Positions 23,564 through 32,316 of a stretch of 49,177 bases of DNA are shown in pieces. The DNA is from Flavonifractor plautii ATCC 29863. GTDB lineage: Bacteria; Bacillota; Clostridia; Oscillospirales; Oscillospiraceae. How positions within the stretch are numbered: position 1 is the stretch's first letter; every line of letters begins with the position of its first letter. Below the pieces are notes generated by a model. The model made no database searches. It saw nothing but the letters and a program-made list of their open reading frames with translations, and had not been told where the DNA came from. The stretch is taken from assembly GCF_000239295.1 (NCBI RefSeq), contig NZ_JH417680.1, positions 1 to 49,177 of the forward strand, written 5' to 3'. The position numbers were made by a program, and so were the translations under genes.

Positions 23564-24378
23564 TGTCCGGTTCCCTCCAATGCCCCGTGCGATGCCTCGA
23601 CCAGAGCTGAAAGGTCGCCGTTCCAGGGCTCGCCCGCCCCGACACACAGGTGTCCCAAATATTCGATGTTGCCCTCCGGTCCCCGAATAGGCGAAAAGGT
23701 CATTTCCTTTACAGTAAAGTCCGCCTCATGAGCGTTCTGCAAAAACTGCCGCAGCACCTCCAGATGGACAGCGGGATCCCGCACAACCCCCTTCTTGCCC
23801 ACCTTCTCACGGCCCGCCTCAAACTGGGGCTTCACCAGACAGACTACCTGTCCGTCCGGCTTTAGGATACCCCGTAGGGCGGGTAAAATCAGCTTTAAGG
23901 AGATAAAGGACACATCCACTGTACCGAAGTCCAGCAGCTCTGGAATCTGCTCCGCCGTCAAATAGCGCACGTTGGTCCGCTCCATGCACACCACCCTGGG
24001 ATCACTGCGCAGGCTCCAGGCCAACTGTCCATAGCCCACATCCACTGCATACACCTTTTCCGCCCCATTTTGGAGCATACAGTCGGTAAAGCCGCCGGTG
24101 GACGCCCCGGCATCAATGGCATGTACTCCCTTTAAGCGGATGCCGGAAAAAGTCTTGAGGGCTTTCTCCAGCTTCAGCCCGCCCCGGCTCACATAGGCCA
24201 AAGCCTGTCCACGCACCTCAATCGGGACGTTCTCCTCAACCTGCGTCCCGGCCTTGTCCACCTTTTGTTCCCTGACATAGACTTGACCGCTCATGATCAC
24301 CGCCTGGGCCCGCTGCCGGCTTTCAGCCAGACCTCGTTCCACCAGCAGGACATCCAGCCGCTTTTTTACATTAGCCAT
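23560..24378 (-). CDS. tlyA: TlyA-family rRNA methyltransferase / S4-domain protein
   Basis: 272 residues: an N-terminal S4 RNA-binding domain (KKRLDVLLVERGLAESRQ) and an FtsJ-like Rossmann methyltransferase domain with the SAM motif DAGASTGGFTDCML (about 90) and later VDVSFISLKLILP and VKPQFEAGREKVGKKG. Family members 2'-O-methylate 16S and/or 23S rRNA and some have been linked to haemolysis; only the rRNA role is suggested here. The start at 24378 has GGAGG 9 nt upstream. Overlaps dxs by 8 nt and nadK by 4. Confidence 0.95.
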   Translation of the reverse strand: MANVKKRLDVLLVERGLAESRQRAQAVIMSGQVYVREQKVDKAGTQVEENVPIEVRGQALAYVSRGGLKLEKALKTFSGIRLKGVHAIDAGASTGGFTDCMLQNGAEKVYAVDVGYGQLAWSLRSDPRVVCMERTNVRYLTAEQIPELLDFGTVDVSFISLKLILPALRGILKPDGQVVCLVKPQFEAGREKVGKKGVVRDPAVHLEVLRQFLQNAHEADFTVKEMTFSPIRGPEGNIEYLGHLCVGAGEPWNGDLSALVEASHGALEGTGQ

Positions 24379-26227
24379 GACGGCAGACCTCCAATGCTCT
24401 GTGATATAGGCTCGCCCCGTCCAAACCGCACAGCCTTTGAAGCTGGGGCACCGTTCCATGGGTAACAAAGGCGTGTCCGGTATTCACCAAGGCCAGCCCT
24501 CGCACCTGGATGCCAGCGTCAAACAGGCCTGCGGCGATGCGCTGCCCCACACCGCCCGCCGCCGCGCTGTCCTCCGCAACCAGAAGCCGTCCTGTCTTTT
24601 GAACAGAGGCAGTCAGCCGCTCCAGCGGAATCGGTGTAATGGTATTTAACTTCACAACCTCTGCCTGGATGCCATTCCGTGCCAGACGGTCAGCGCAGTC
24701 TAGAAGCTGGTTAAGCATCATACCATAGCCCGCCAGGGTAATGTCCGCTCCCGTCCGCAATAGGGTGGCTGGCTCCACCGGGACGCTGCCCTGGTAGGCG
24801 CCCTCCCCTCCCCTGGAGTAACGGACTGCCACTGGACCCTCCACGTCATAGATGGCATAGCGCAGCATCTCCCGCAGCTCCTGAAAACTGCTGGGGCAAA
24901 GCACCGTCATGCCGGGGATGGTGTCGAGAAAGGCTGGATCAAAGACGCCGTGGTGGGTCTCGCCGTCCTCCCCCACCAGCCCGGCCCGGTCCACCGCCAA
25001 CACCACATGGAGCTGCTGAAGCGCCACGTCGTGGAGCAGCATATCGTAGCTGCGCTGGAGGAAGGAGGAGTACACTGCAAAGACCGGGCGCATCCCCTGC
25101 TTGGCCATGCCCGCTGCCATGGCCACCGCATGGCCCTCGGCAATGCCCACGTCAAAAAAGCGCGCCGGAAACTGACGGGCAAAGCGGTTCAAGCCGGTTC
25201 CCCCCTGCATGGCGGCCGTAATGGCACAGAGCTTGCCGTCTTGCTCTGCCAAGGAACAGAGGGTCTCTCCAAACACGGCGGAAAAGCTCTCCCCTGAACC
25301 ATGCACCAGCTCCCCTGTCTCTACACAGAAGCGGCCAACACCGTGAAACTGATCCGGATTGCGCTCCGCTGGTGTATAGCCTTTCCCCTTCACAGTTCTT
25401 ACATGGAGCAAAACAGGGCCGTTCAGCTCCTTCGCATAGCTCAAAAGCTGCGTCAGATACTTGACATCATGCCCATCCACTGGTCCCAGGTAGGTAAAGC
25501 CCATATCCTCAAACAGGCTGCACGGCAACAGACTGTCCTTGATGGCCGTTTTGATCTTGTGGGTTGCATGGTAGATGTGACCGCCCAGCGGCAATACGCT
25601 CATGACCTTACGGTAGCCCTTTTTAAAGCGCAGGTACTGGGGCTTCAGCCGCTGGCGCGCCAAATGCTCCGCCACGCCGCCCACGCTCTTTGTGATCGAC
25701 ATGCCGTTGTCGTTGAGAATGACGATGAGCGGTTCCCCGCTGTCCCCCGCATCGGACAGGCCCTCATAGGCGAGCCCGCCGGACAAGGCGCCGTCGCCGA
25801 TCAACGCCAGAACATGATAGTCCGCATGTTGTAATGTTCTTGCCCTTGCCATTCCAATGGCCACCGATACTGAGTTAGAGGCGTGTCCCGCGACAAAGGC
25901 GTCGCTTTCACTCTCCACCGGTTTGGGGAAGCCAGCAATTCCGCCGAAGGTACGCAGCGTTTCCATCGCCTGATTGCGGCCGGTGAGAATTTTGTGGGCG
26001 TAGCACTGGTGTCCCACATCGAACACCAAACGGTCCCGTCCGGTGTCGAACACCCGGTGGATGGCGACAATCAACTCCACCGCTCCCAGGCTGGAGGCCA
26101 GGTGGCCGCCGGTGCGGGAAACCGTGTCGATCAGGCGCGCCCGCAGCAGCCGGCACAGCTCCACAGCCTCACCGTCACTCAGTTCTCCCAGTTGATTCGG
26201 TACGTGATTCAAATCAAAATTCAGAAT
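24371..26227 (-). CDS. dxs: 1-deoxy-D-xylulose-5-phosphate synthase, start codon probably ATT (or CTG)
   Basis: Thiamine-diphosphate enzyme joining pyruvate and glyceraldehyde 3-phosphate, first step of the MEP isoprenoid pathway; it lies in one operon with ispA. Motifs are DVGHQCYAHKILTGR, the ThDP site GDGALSGGLAYEGL and downstream LNDNGMSI, GPVDGHD, and transketolase-like DVGIAEGHAVAMAAGMA. The first in-frame conventional start (TTG, 26212) lies 22 nt from the Shine-Dalgarno. GGAGG at 26235-26239 sits 7 nt before ATT (26225-26227) and 10 nt before CTG (26222-26224), both in frame and encoding LNFDLNHVPNQL, which fits the family N-terminus. From ATT the protein has 618 residues. Confidence 0.94.
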   Translation of the reverse strand: MLNFDLNHVPNQLGELSDGEAVELCRLLRARLIDTVSRTGGHLASSLGAVELIVAIHRVFDTGRDRLVFDVGHQCYAHKILTGRNQAMETLRTFGGIAGFPKPVESESDAFVAGHASNSVSVAIGMARARTLQHADYHVLALIGDGALSGGLAYEGLSDAGDSGEPLIVILNDNGMSITKSVGGVAEHLARQRLKPQYLRFKKGYRKVMSVLPLGGHIYHATHKIKTAIKDSLLPCSLFEDMGFTYLGPVDGHDVKYLTQLLSYAKELNGPVLLHVRTVKGKGYTPAERNPDQFHGVGRFCVETGELVHGSGESFSAVFGETLCSLAEQDGKLCAITAAMQGGTGLNRFARQFPARFFDVGIAEGHAVAMAAGMAKQGMRPVFAVYSSFLQRSYDMLLHDVALQQLHVVLAVDRAGLVGEDGETHHGVFDPAFLDTIPGMTVLCPSSFQELREMLRYAIYDVEGPVAVRYSRGGEGAYQGSVPVEPATLLRTGADITLAGYGMMLNQLLDCADRLARNGIQAEVVKLNTITPIPLERLTASVQKTGRLLVAEDSAAAGGVGQRIAAGLFDAGIQVRGLALVNTGHAFVTHGTVPQLQRLCGLDGASLYHRALEVCRHG

Positions 26228-26266
26228 GGTTCCACCTCCCGGCCCACAGAGGCCCGGAATTCAAAA

Positions 26267-26728
26267 TTACGTCCACAGCCAAGCGCCCAGCAATCCTACA
26301 CTGATACCCAATAGGCCGCCCATCAGCACCTGGAACGGCGTGTGCCCCAGGAACTCCTTGAGCTCCTTACCGAAAATGGCGGGCTTCATCTCAGTCCAGT
26401 GTTCCATGATATAGTTCAGGATCTTGGCCTGCTCCCCCGCCGCCTTGCGGACATTGGCCGCGTCGTACATCACCACAATGGCGACCACGGCAGAAATGGT
26501 GAATACGGGCGACGCCCAGCCGTACATATAGCCCATGGCCGCCGCGCAGGCGCAAACAAAGGCAGAGTGGGAGCTTGGCATTCCCCCGCTGGAGAGAATA
26601 TGGCGCCAGTCCAGCTTTCCCTGGGAAATCAGCGTGATGACAAACTTGAGCACCTGGGCGATCGCCCAGGCCAGGATGGACAGGTTTAAAATCAGATTTC
26701 CGGTCAGAAAATCTACGACATTGCTCAT
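26267..26728 (-). CDS. Divergent PAP2-family membrane protein (YuiD-like)
   Basis: 153 residues with about four membrane helices and the divergent PAP2 (DUF212) motifs SSGGMPSSHSAFV and VVMYDAANVRKAAGEQA. The family resembles lipid phosphatases. Its place between ispA and dxs suggests action on a prenyl diphosphate, but this is inference and the enzymatic activity of the family is not established. AGAGG lies 6 nt before the ATG. Confidence 0.9.
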   Translation of the reverse strand: MSNVVDFLTGNLILNLSILAWAIAQVLKFVITLISQGKLDWRHILSSGGMPSSHSAFVCACAAAMGYMYGWASPVFTISAVVAIVVMYDAANVRKAAGEQAKILNYIMEHWTEMKPAIFGKELKEFLGHTPFQVLMGGLLGISVGLLGAWLWT

Positions 26729-26738
26729 ATAAGTCCTC

Positions 26739-27620
26739 TCATTTCTCGCGGCCGGCCAGCGACTGCGCCAGACCGCGGAGGCTCTCCGCCTCCGAACCGA
26801 AGGGCGCCAGGGCCTCCACCGCCCGGTCGGTCAACTCCGCCACCAGGATACGGCAGTCCGCCAGACCTTTGAGCGCCACAAAGGTGGTCTTGTCGCTCCT
26901 GACGTCTGAACCGATGGGCTTGCCCAAGGTGGCCTCATCACCCACTACGTCCAGGATATCGTCCTGAATCTGGAAGGCCAGCCCCAGGCAGTCGGCATAG
27001 CGGCACAGGGCCTCCCGCTGTTCCTCCGCTCCGCCGGCCACGGCGCAGCCCATCTCCACAGCCGCTCTGATCAGCGCACCGGTCTTGAGGCGCTGAAGCT
27101 CCTCCACCTCGGTCAGGCCAAGGGCGCGGCCCTCGCCGGCCATATCCAGCACCTGTCCGCCCACCATGCCGCGGCCGCCGGCGGCCCGGGCCAGGATGCC
27201 CGCCGCCGCCAATACACGCTCCGGCGGAAGCTTCTGTCCCGGGGCCAGCATGGTCTCAAAGGCCGCCGTCAGAAGGCCATCGCCGGCCAAAACCGCGTTG
27301 GCTTCTCCAAACACCTTGTGGTTGGTAGGGCGGCCCCGCCGCAGATCGTCATCGTCCATGCAGGGCAGGTCGTCGTGGATCAGGGAGTAGGTGTGAACCA
27401 TCTCAATCGCCCCGGCAAAGGGCAGGGCATCCTCCACCGCTCCGCCGCACAGGCGGCAGGCCTCCAGCAACAGCACGGGCCGGAGGCGCTTTCCGCCGGC
27501 CAGAAGGCTGTAGCGCATGGCGTCATACAGGTTCCCACGGGGCGCACAGTCCTGGAAACAGGCGTGCAGCCAGTCCTCGATCCGGGCCCGGTGCTCCTCC
27601 AGACGTTCCAGCTCCGCCAT
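26739..27620 (-). CDS. ispA: Polyprenyl (farnesyl) diphosphate synthase
   Basis: Chain-elongating prenyltransferase making farnesyl (possibly geranylgeranyl) diphosphate. 293 residues with GGKRLRP, the first Asp-rich motif HDDLPCMDDDDLRRGRPT (about 83-100) and the second FQIQDDILDVVGD (about 218). The residues before the first motif fit FPP-type enzymes; exact chain length is not certain. GGAGGG lies 6 nt before the ATG and xseB ends 2 nt upstream. Confidence 0.96.
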   Translation of the reverse strand: MAELERLEEHRARIEDWLHACFQDCAPRGNLYDAMRYSLLAGGKRLRPVLLLEACRLCGGAVEDALPFAGAIEMVHTYSLIHDDLPCMDDDDLRRGRPTNHKVFGEANAVLAGDGLLTAAFETMLAPGQKLPPERVLAAAGILARAAGGRGMVGGQVLDMAGEGRALGLTEVEELQRLKTGALIRAAVEMGCAVAGGAEEQREALCRYADCLGLAFQIQDDILDVVGDEATLGKPIGSDVRSDKTTFVALKGLADCRILVAELTDRAVEALAPFGSEAESLRGLAQSLAGREK

Positions 27621-27622
27621 GA

Positions 27623-27856
27623 CTATCCCTCCCCCTCAAACGGCTCCTCCTTCGGGTTTCCATCCGGCCCGGCTAGGAGCTTGGAGACCTTCTGCTCCGC
27701 CTTGTCCAACTGTGTGGTGCATTTCTTCATCAGTCTGGTCCCTTCTTCAAAGAGGGCCAGCGCATCCTCCAGAGGAGCGTCACCCTGTTCCAACTGTTTT
27801 ACAATCTCCTCCAGCCGCGCCATGGCCTGTTCAAAGGTCACTTTCTTTTCCGCCAT
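27623..27856 (-). CDS. xseB: Exonuclease VII small subunit
   Basis: 77 residues, a helical hairpin: TFEQAMARLEEIVKQLEQGDAPLEDALALFEEG is the family signature region, followed by a charged tail. It forms exonuclease VII with XseA, degrading single-stranded DNA from both ends. It lies 16 nt after xseA; AAAGGA precedes the ATG. Confidence 0.95.
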   Translation of the reverse strand: MAEKKVTFEQAMARLEEIVKQLEQGDAPLEDALALFEEGTRLMKKCTTQLDKAEQKVSKLLAGPDGNPKEEPFEGEG

Positions 27857-27872
27857 CTATTTCGTCCTTTCC

Positions 27873-29078
27873 CTATCCGGCAGGTTCAATCACTTTACAG
27901 GAAACCTTGCCATCCGCCATGCGCAGGCGCAACGTCTCGCCCGGCATGGCCTCCTTCGCGGAGCGAAGTACCGCCCCGTCTGACCGCTGGGGAATGGCAT
28001 AGCCCCGGCCCAGTACCTTGAGGGGACTCAGGGCGTCCAGCGCCGCCGCCAATCGGGCAAAGCGCTCCCGCTCCCGGCCCATGGCCCCGGTCAGTCCGTG
28101 GGCCAGCCGGTCCCGCTGGTAGTCCAGCAGCATCCGCCGGTCATTGATATAATTCATGGGGTCCTGTAGCGCCCGGCAGCGCCCGGCCTGCTCCAGTTCA
28201 CGGCAGGCCCGCTCCAGTCGGCGGCCCATTGCCCCGGTCAAGCGACCTTCCATCTGCTCCAGCCAGCCATAGCACTCGTTCTGATCCGGCACCGCCAGCT
28301 CCGCGGCGTTGGAGGGGGTGGCCGCCCGGAGATCCGCCACAAAATCCGCAATGGTCACGTCGGGCTCATGGCCCACGGCGGAGATGACCGGAATCTCAGA
28401 GGTGTAGATGGTACGGGCCACGTCCTCGTCGTTGAAGGCCCAGAGATCCTCCATGGAGCCGCCGCCCCGTCCGGTAATCAGCAGGTCGGCCACCCTATGC
28501 CGGTTGGCCCAGGCGATGGCCGCGCAAAGCTCCCCAGGGGCCTCCGCCCCCTGTACCCGCACCGGCAGCACCAGCACCTCCGCCAGCGGCCAGCGGGCCC
28601 CCAGTATGCGGAGCATATCCCGCACCGCCGCCCCCGCTGGGGAGGTAATGAGGGCGATTTTTCGGGGATAGCGCGGGATGGGCTTCTTGTGGGCCGGGTC
28701 GAACAGCCCCTCTTGGTAGAGCTTCTGCTTGAGTTGTTCAAAGGCCACATGGAGGTCCCCCACGCCGTCGGGTGTCAGCTCACTACAGTAGAGCTGATAC
28801 TGCCCGTCCCTTGGAAAGACCGTTACCCGGCCAAAGGCCACCACCTTCATGCCGTTTTCCGGACGGAACCGCAGGCCCATGGCCTCCCGCCGGAACATGA
28901 CACAGCGGATGGCCCCCTCCGCGTCCTTCAGGGAGAAGTAGTGGTGTCCGGAGGGATAGGCCTTGTAGTTGGAGAGCTCTCCCCGCACAAAAAGGCCGGC
29001 CAGAGCACCGTCGCGGTCCAGCAGGCCTTTGATATATTGGTTGACCTGGGTTACGCTGTAAATTGGGGCGTTCTTCAT
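27873..29078 (-). CDS. xseA: Exonuclease VII large subunit
   Basis: 401 residues. An N-terminal OB fold (about 1-100; IYSVTQVNQYIKGLL, FVRGELSNYKAYPSGHHYFSL) precedes the catalytic domain with ALITSPAGAAVRD, ITGRGGGSMEDLWAFNDE and AVGHEPDVTIADFVADLRA, followed by a coiled-coil region that binds XseB and the C-terminal GRGYAI. The start at 29078 has GGAGG 7 nt upstream and overlaps the preceding gene by ATGA. Confidence 0.96.
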   Translation of the reverse strand: MKNAPIYSVTQVNQYIKGLLDRDGALAGLFVRGELSNYKAYPSGHHYFSLKDAEGAIRCVMFRREAMGLRFRPENGMKVVAFGRVTVFPRDGQYQLYCSELTPDGVGDLHVAFEQLKQKLYQEGLFDPAHKKPIPRYPRKIALITSPAGAAVRDMLRILGARWPLAEVLVLPVRVQGAEAPGELCAAIAWANRHRVADLLITGRGGGSMEDLWAFNDEDVARTIYTSEIPVISAVGHEPDVTIADFVADLRAATPSNAAELAVPDQNECYGWLEQMEGRLTGAMGRRLERACRELEQAGRCRALQDPMNYINDRRMLLDYQRDRLAHGLTGAMGRERERFARLAAALDALSPLKVLGRGYAIPQRSDGAVLRSAKEAMPGETLRLRMADGKVSCKVIEPAG

Positions 29079-30004
29079 GCCTCGGCCTCCTGTCTCAGAC
29101 TGCGCCAAGCCAGAATGGCCGCCCCCATGGCGTTGTCGGTGGAGTACTGGGGCGCGGCAAAGGCTGCGTCGCTCATAACAGTACGCAGCAGGCGGTTGGA
29201 GGCCACGCCGCCGGAGCACAGCACCGGCAGGCCGGGCCAGCGTTTCCGGGCCGCGTCGGTGGCCCGACGTACTGCCGACGCCACCGTCTCCAGGGTAAAG
29301 CGGGCGATCTCCGCCGGCGGCTTTCCCTGCTCTGCCAGCGCCTTTACCTTATTTTCCATCCCGGACAGGGAGAATGTCAGGTCGTTCAGCTTTACAGGAA
29401 ATCCCCGTATCAAGTCGCTCTCCGACGCCAGGACGTCCAGCGCCTTTCCCGCCGGGAAGGGCAGGCCCAGGAGCACACCGGTGCGGTCGATGAGCTGTCC
29501 GGCGGAGATGTCGCTGGTGCCGCCCACACATTGCGCCCTGACATTGCCCCCGTCCGGCTCCACATAGAGCAGCTCTGTGGTGCCGCCGGACAGGTGCCAA
29601 GCCAGCATGGGCCGGTCCAGCAGCTCCAGCCGTCCCGCTGACCAGGCGGCGGCGGCGATGTGGCCCTGCTGGTGGGACACGGCGTAAAACGGCACGCCCA
29701 ACGCATCCGCCAGCGTCTGCCCCTGCCCCTCTCCCGCCAGAAAGCAGGGCATATAGGAGCCCTCCACCGCCCTCGGCCGGGTACTGGCCCCCACGGCGGA
29801 CAGGCCGGTCAGCCAGCCTTCCGCCCGCAGCTCGGCAAAGCGCCCAGGCAGGTGTTTGATGTGCTGGAACAGCGCGTCGCTCTGCCGCAGACCCAGCTCG
29901 CCGGGGCGCACCTCCAGCAGCCGGCCGGCGTTATAGCCGCCGCTGCCGTCAAATACCGCTGCCGAGGTGGTGTAGTTGCTTGTGTCGATGCCCAGTGCGC
30001 GCAT
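29075..30004 (-). CDS. TsaD/Kae1-like paralog of the ASKHA fold
   Basis: 309 residues, related to TsaD (formerly annotated O-sialoglycoprotein endopeptidase). It shows the ATPase-fold start MRALGIDTSNYTTSAAVF, a metal-site-like HQQGHIAAA (TsaD has HxxGH), LSGGTTELL, and SGGVASNRLLR near the C-terminus. True TsaD is usually about 335-345 residues and sits with tsaB/E, absent here. A shorter TsaD-like gene between nusB and xseA recurs in Clostridia, so this is probably a paralog rather than the t6A enzyme. Its role is unknown. GAGG lies 6 nt before the ATG. Confidence 0.8.
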   Translation of the reverse strand: MRALGIDTSNYTTSAAVFDGSGGYNAGRLLEVRPGELGLRQSDALFQHIKHLPGRFAELRAEGWLTGLSAVGASTRPRAVEGSYMPCFLAGEGQGQTLADALGVPFYAVSHQQGHIAAAAWSAGRLELLDRPMLAWHLSGGTTELLYVEPDGGNVRAQCVGGTSDISAGQLIDRTGVLLGLPFPAGKALDVLASESDLIRGFPVKLNDLTFSLSGMENKVKALAEQGKPPAEIARFTLETVASAVRRATDAARKRWPGLPVLCSGGVASNRLLRTVMSDAAFAAPQYSTDNAMGAAILAWRSLRQEAEA

Positions 30005-30005
30005 A

Positions 30006-30503
30006 TTACGCCTCGTCCTGCGGCCGCTCCGCCGCTGGCTTGAGGCCCACCGGCTCCGGCGGGCACTCGTTGCGGACGAAGGAGCCCAGGATGCCGTTGA
30101 CAAAGGACACGACCTCCGGCTCCTCATAGTGCTTGGTCATCTCCACCGCCTCATTGATGGCGGCGGCGTTGGGGATATCCTGCATATACAGGATCTCATA
30201 CATGGCCACCCGCATGATCGCGATGGCCACCCGGTTCAGACGGGAGTATTTCCAGCCGATGGCATACTTCGAGATGTATTCATCCAGCTCGGGGCTGTGT
30301 TCATACACGCCCTTCACCAGCTTGGAGATATACTCCCGCTGCTTCTCATTGGGGAACTCCGCATAGAGCGGCTCCTCCTCCCCAATCTGCTCAAAGGTCT
30401 TGCGGTTCAGCGCCTCCGCCAGCAGTTCCTCTGCCGTCTGGTTGGTAAAGCCCAGCTCAAAGGCAAAGTGGACGGCAATCTCTCGGGCAGCAGTTCTGGT
30501 CAT
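30006..30503 (-). CDS. nusB: Transcription antitermination factor NusB
   Basis: 165 residues, an all-helical RNA-binding protein that with S10 binds boxA of rRNA leaders. The N-terminus TRTAAREIAVHFAFELGF and the C-terminal block IPNAAAINEAVEMTKHY plus FVNGILGSF are characteristic. An acidic/proline C-terminal tail of about 20 residues extends past the family core. GGAGG lies 7 nt before the ATG. It heads the operon running to recN. Confidence 0.96.
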   Translation of the reverse strand: MTRTAAREIAVHFAFELGFTNQTAEELLAEALNRKTFEQIGEEEPLYAEFPNEKQREYISKLVKGVYEHSPELDEYISKYAIGWKYSRLNRVAIAIMRVAMYEILYMQDIPNAAAINEAVEMTKHYEEPEVVSFVNGILGSFVRNECPPEPVGLKPAAERPQDEA

Positions 30504-30556
30504 TCCGGTTCCTCCATGGCGGGATAATCCCGCGGCTTTTTGTCATAGATGATTGT

Positions 30557-30562
30557 ATTATA
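30557..30562 (-). promoter_or_regulatory. Candidate -10 of the nusB-recN operon
   Basis: A perfect TATAAT on the minus strand, about 54 nt before the nusB ATG. The expected -35 is pyrimidine-rich and weak, so only the -10 is claimed. Confidence 0.5.
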
Positions 30563-30661
30563 CAACAACCATGCATAAAAAGAAAAGAGCAAATTCCACG
30601 CAACGTCAAAAAGCCCAGGGCACGCCCTCCGCACCCCGGGTTTTCCAGGAAAAACATACAC

Positions 30662-30690
30662 AGACGCGTGCCGGAACCCGGCACGCGTCT
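30662..30690 (-). terminator. Terminator after asp23
   Basis: A 13-bp perfect stem AGACGCGTGCCGG with its complement, loop AAC. On the minus strand it is followed after about eight bases by TTTTT. It separates asp23 from the nusB operon. The rest of 30504-30703 has only the nusB -10 and a small GCGGGA/TCCCGC hairpin. Confidence 0.75.
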
Positions 30691-30703
30691 GGTGCTTCTC
30701 CCT

Positions 30704-31093
30704 TTACTGGGCCTTCTTTCCATCCCGGTCGAAGGCAACGCCCAGCACATGGACGTTGACACACTCCACCGTCAGGCCGCTGGTGTTCTCGATGGCACTG
30801 TATACTGCGTTTTGGACCTCCTTCGCCACATCAATAATGGTATAGCCATACTTGATGAGTAAAGAGACATCCACGCGGATGCTCTCCTCCTCCACTGCGA
30901 TATGGATGCCCTTGGACAGGTTCTTCTTTCCGCCCAGCAGTTCGGCGATGTCACTGCCCAGATTGGCGGCGAGGCTTCCAACCCCCTCCACCTCCATGGC
31001 AGCGGCAGCGGCGATCACCGCCAGAACCTCCTCAGAAATATGGATGTTCCCAAGCTCGTCAGGGCGGGAGACATATTCCTTTCCATCCGCCAT
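30704..31093 (-). CDS. Asp23/Gls24-family envelope stress protein
   Basis: 129 residues matching the Asp23 (DUF322) family: GNIHISEEVLAVIAAAAAMEVEGV at the start and an AVYSAIENTSGLTVECVNVHVLGV-like C-terminus. Homologues are abundant, membrane-associated through partners such as AmaP, and tied to cell-wall stress or fatty-acid metabolism. Its position upstream of nusB is usual in Firmicutes. The start at 31093 (MADGKEYVS) has AAGGAG 10 nt upstream; a longer in-frame extension has no Shine-Dalgarno. Confidence 0.93.
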   Translation of the reverse strand: MADGKEYVSRPDELGNIHISEEVLAVIAAAAAMEVEGVGSLAANLGSDIAELLGGKKNLSKGIHIAVEEESIRVDVSLLIKYGYTIIDVAKEVQNAVYSAIENTSGLTVECVNVHVLGVAFDRDGKKAQ

Positions 31094-31190
31094 TCCGGTC
31101 ACGCTCCTTTTCTCTACTCGGTCGTTTTCATTGTACCACAAAATAGAGAAATTACAACTGGTTTTTCTCCGCGCGCTCCAGAACCACCTA

Positions 31191-31772
31191 TCACTCGGCC
31201 TCGATAATCTTCACCTGGCTGGCCTCCATCCCGGTCTCGTCGGTGACAATTTCAGTGATTTTTGCCACGTCCGCATCGGTGAGGCCGCCCTCCCGGGCCG
31301 ATACCACCACGCTGACGCTCTCATCGCCGATAAAGGCCACGCAGTCGGTGTAGCCCTTGGCCGTCACCAGGTTCTCAATCTGCGCCTCGGAGACGGTATA
31401 ACTGGCCAGGGTCTGGATTGCCTCGCCGTTGGCCTCCTTCATGGTCTCATCGGCGCTCTCATTGGCGATGGAATCCTGGAGGATCGCCAGGGCGCTGTCC
31501 CGCGCCTGCTGCCGGTTCAGACGGGCCGAGTCGAAATAGCTCCCGCCGCCGGTGGTCCCTGCCTCGGGCGAGGCGGAGGATGCCGGGTCGGGGCTCGCTG
31601 CCGTTCCTCCCACCAGCGGGTCGCTGGTCTGGCCGTTCACCAGGGCCGCCTCACCCAGTGTCTTGCCCGCATCCGCCGTCTCTCCACTCTGATACGACCA
31701 GTTCAGATAGACGGCCACACAGACAAAGAGCACGATCGCGGCCACCACGGCATTTCGTTTCCACACTTTCAT
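31191..31772 (-). CDS. spoIIIAH: Stage III sporulation protein AH
   Basis: 193 residues: a short cytoplasmic N-terminus, one membrane helix (NAVVAAIVLFVCVAVYLNW), a low-complexity Ser/Pro/Gly linker, and a C-terminal ring-building domain related to YscJ/FliF. In Bacillus SpoIIIAH forms the mother-cell ring of the feeding tube and binds SpoIIQ. Start at 31772 (MKVWKRN) has GAGG 8 nt upstream. Last gene of the spoIIIA operon, 10 nt after spoIIIAG. Confidence 0.92.
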   Translation of the reverse strand: MKVWKRNAVVAAIVLFVCVAVYLNWSYQSGETADAGKTLGEAALVNGQTSDPLVGGTAASPDPASSASPEAGTTGGGSYFDSARLNRQQARDSALAILQDSIANESADETMKEANGEAIQTLASYTVSEAQIENLVTAKGYTDCVAFIGDESVSVVVSAREGGLTDADVAKITEIVTDETGMEASQVKIIEAE

Positions 31773-31782
31773 CTTTGCTTCC

Positions 31783-32316
31783 TCACTTTCCTTTACAAAC
31801 TGATATCTTGTCCGCGCCAAGTCCCGTTAACGCGGAAACCGCCTCCACCAGACGAAGCTGGACCGTCGGCTCTCCGCCTCCCGAGCATACCACAAGAGCC
31901 CCCTGGAATTGGGGCGAAAGCTGCTGTAAAGTCACCGTTCCCTCTACGCCGGAGCCGGCTGAAATCACTACATTGGTTACCTCCGCCTCCGTCCTCCCCT
32001 CATCCACTGTGCTCTGGGAGTCCTGGGCCAGAATCCGGCGCGGGCCGCTCTGTAGGGTCAGCACCACCCGCACCTCCCCAACGCCGTCGATCTGGGCCAA
32101 GGCCTGTTCCAGCTTCCGCTCCAGCTCCTCCACCTGGAAAGGGTCGGAACCGGATTCCTGACTGCTTTCAACCGCCCCGCCGCCGCGCTTCTCCCCGCCG
32201 AAGGAAGGCAGCAGCAAAAGCACCACTCCGGCCAGAATCACCACAAGTACAAATTTGTACCGGTCAAACAGGCTGCGCAGCTTGCTGCCCCATACCCCGA
32301 AGCCCTCTGTTTTCAT
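31783..32316 (-). CDS. spoIIIAG: Stage III sporulation protein AG
   Basis: 177 residues: an N-terminal membrane helix (FVLVVILAGVVLLLLPSF) and a ring-building domain (ELERKLEQALAQIDGVGEVRVVLTL; VQLRLVEAVSALTGLGADKISV). Bacillus SpoIIIAG assembles a large channel ring across the forespore envelope. ATGA overlap with spoIIIAF. Confidence 0.93.
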   Translation of the reverse strand: MKTEGFGVWGSKLRSLFDRYKFVLVVILAGVVLLLLPSFGGEKRGGGAVESSQESGSDPFQVEELERKLEQALAQIDGVGEVRVVLTLQSGPRRILAQDSQSTVDEGRTEAEVTNVVISAGSGVEGTVTLQQLSPQFQGALVVCSGGGEPTVQLRLVEAVSALTGLGADKISVCKGK

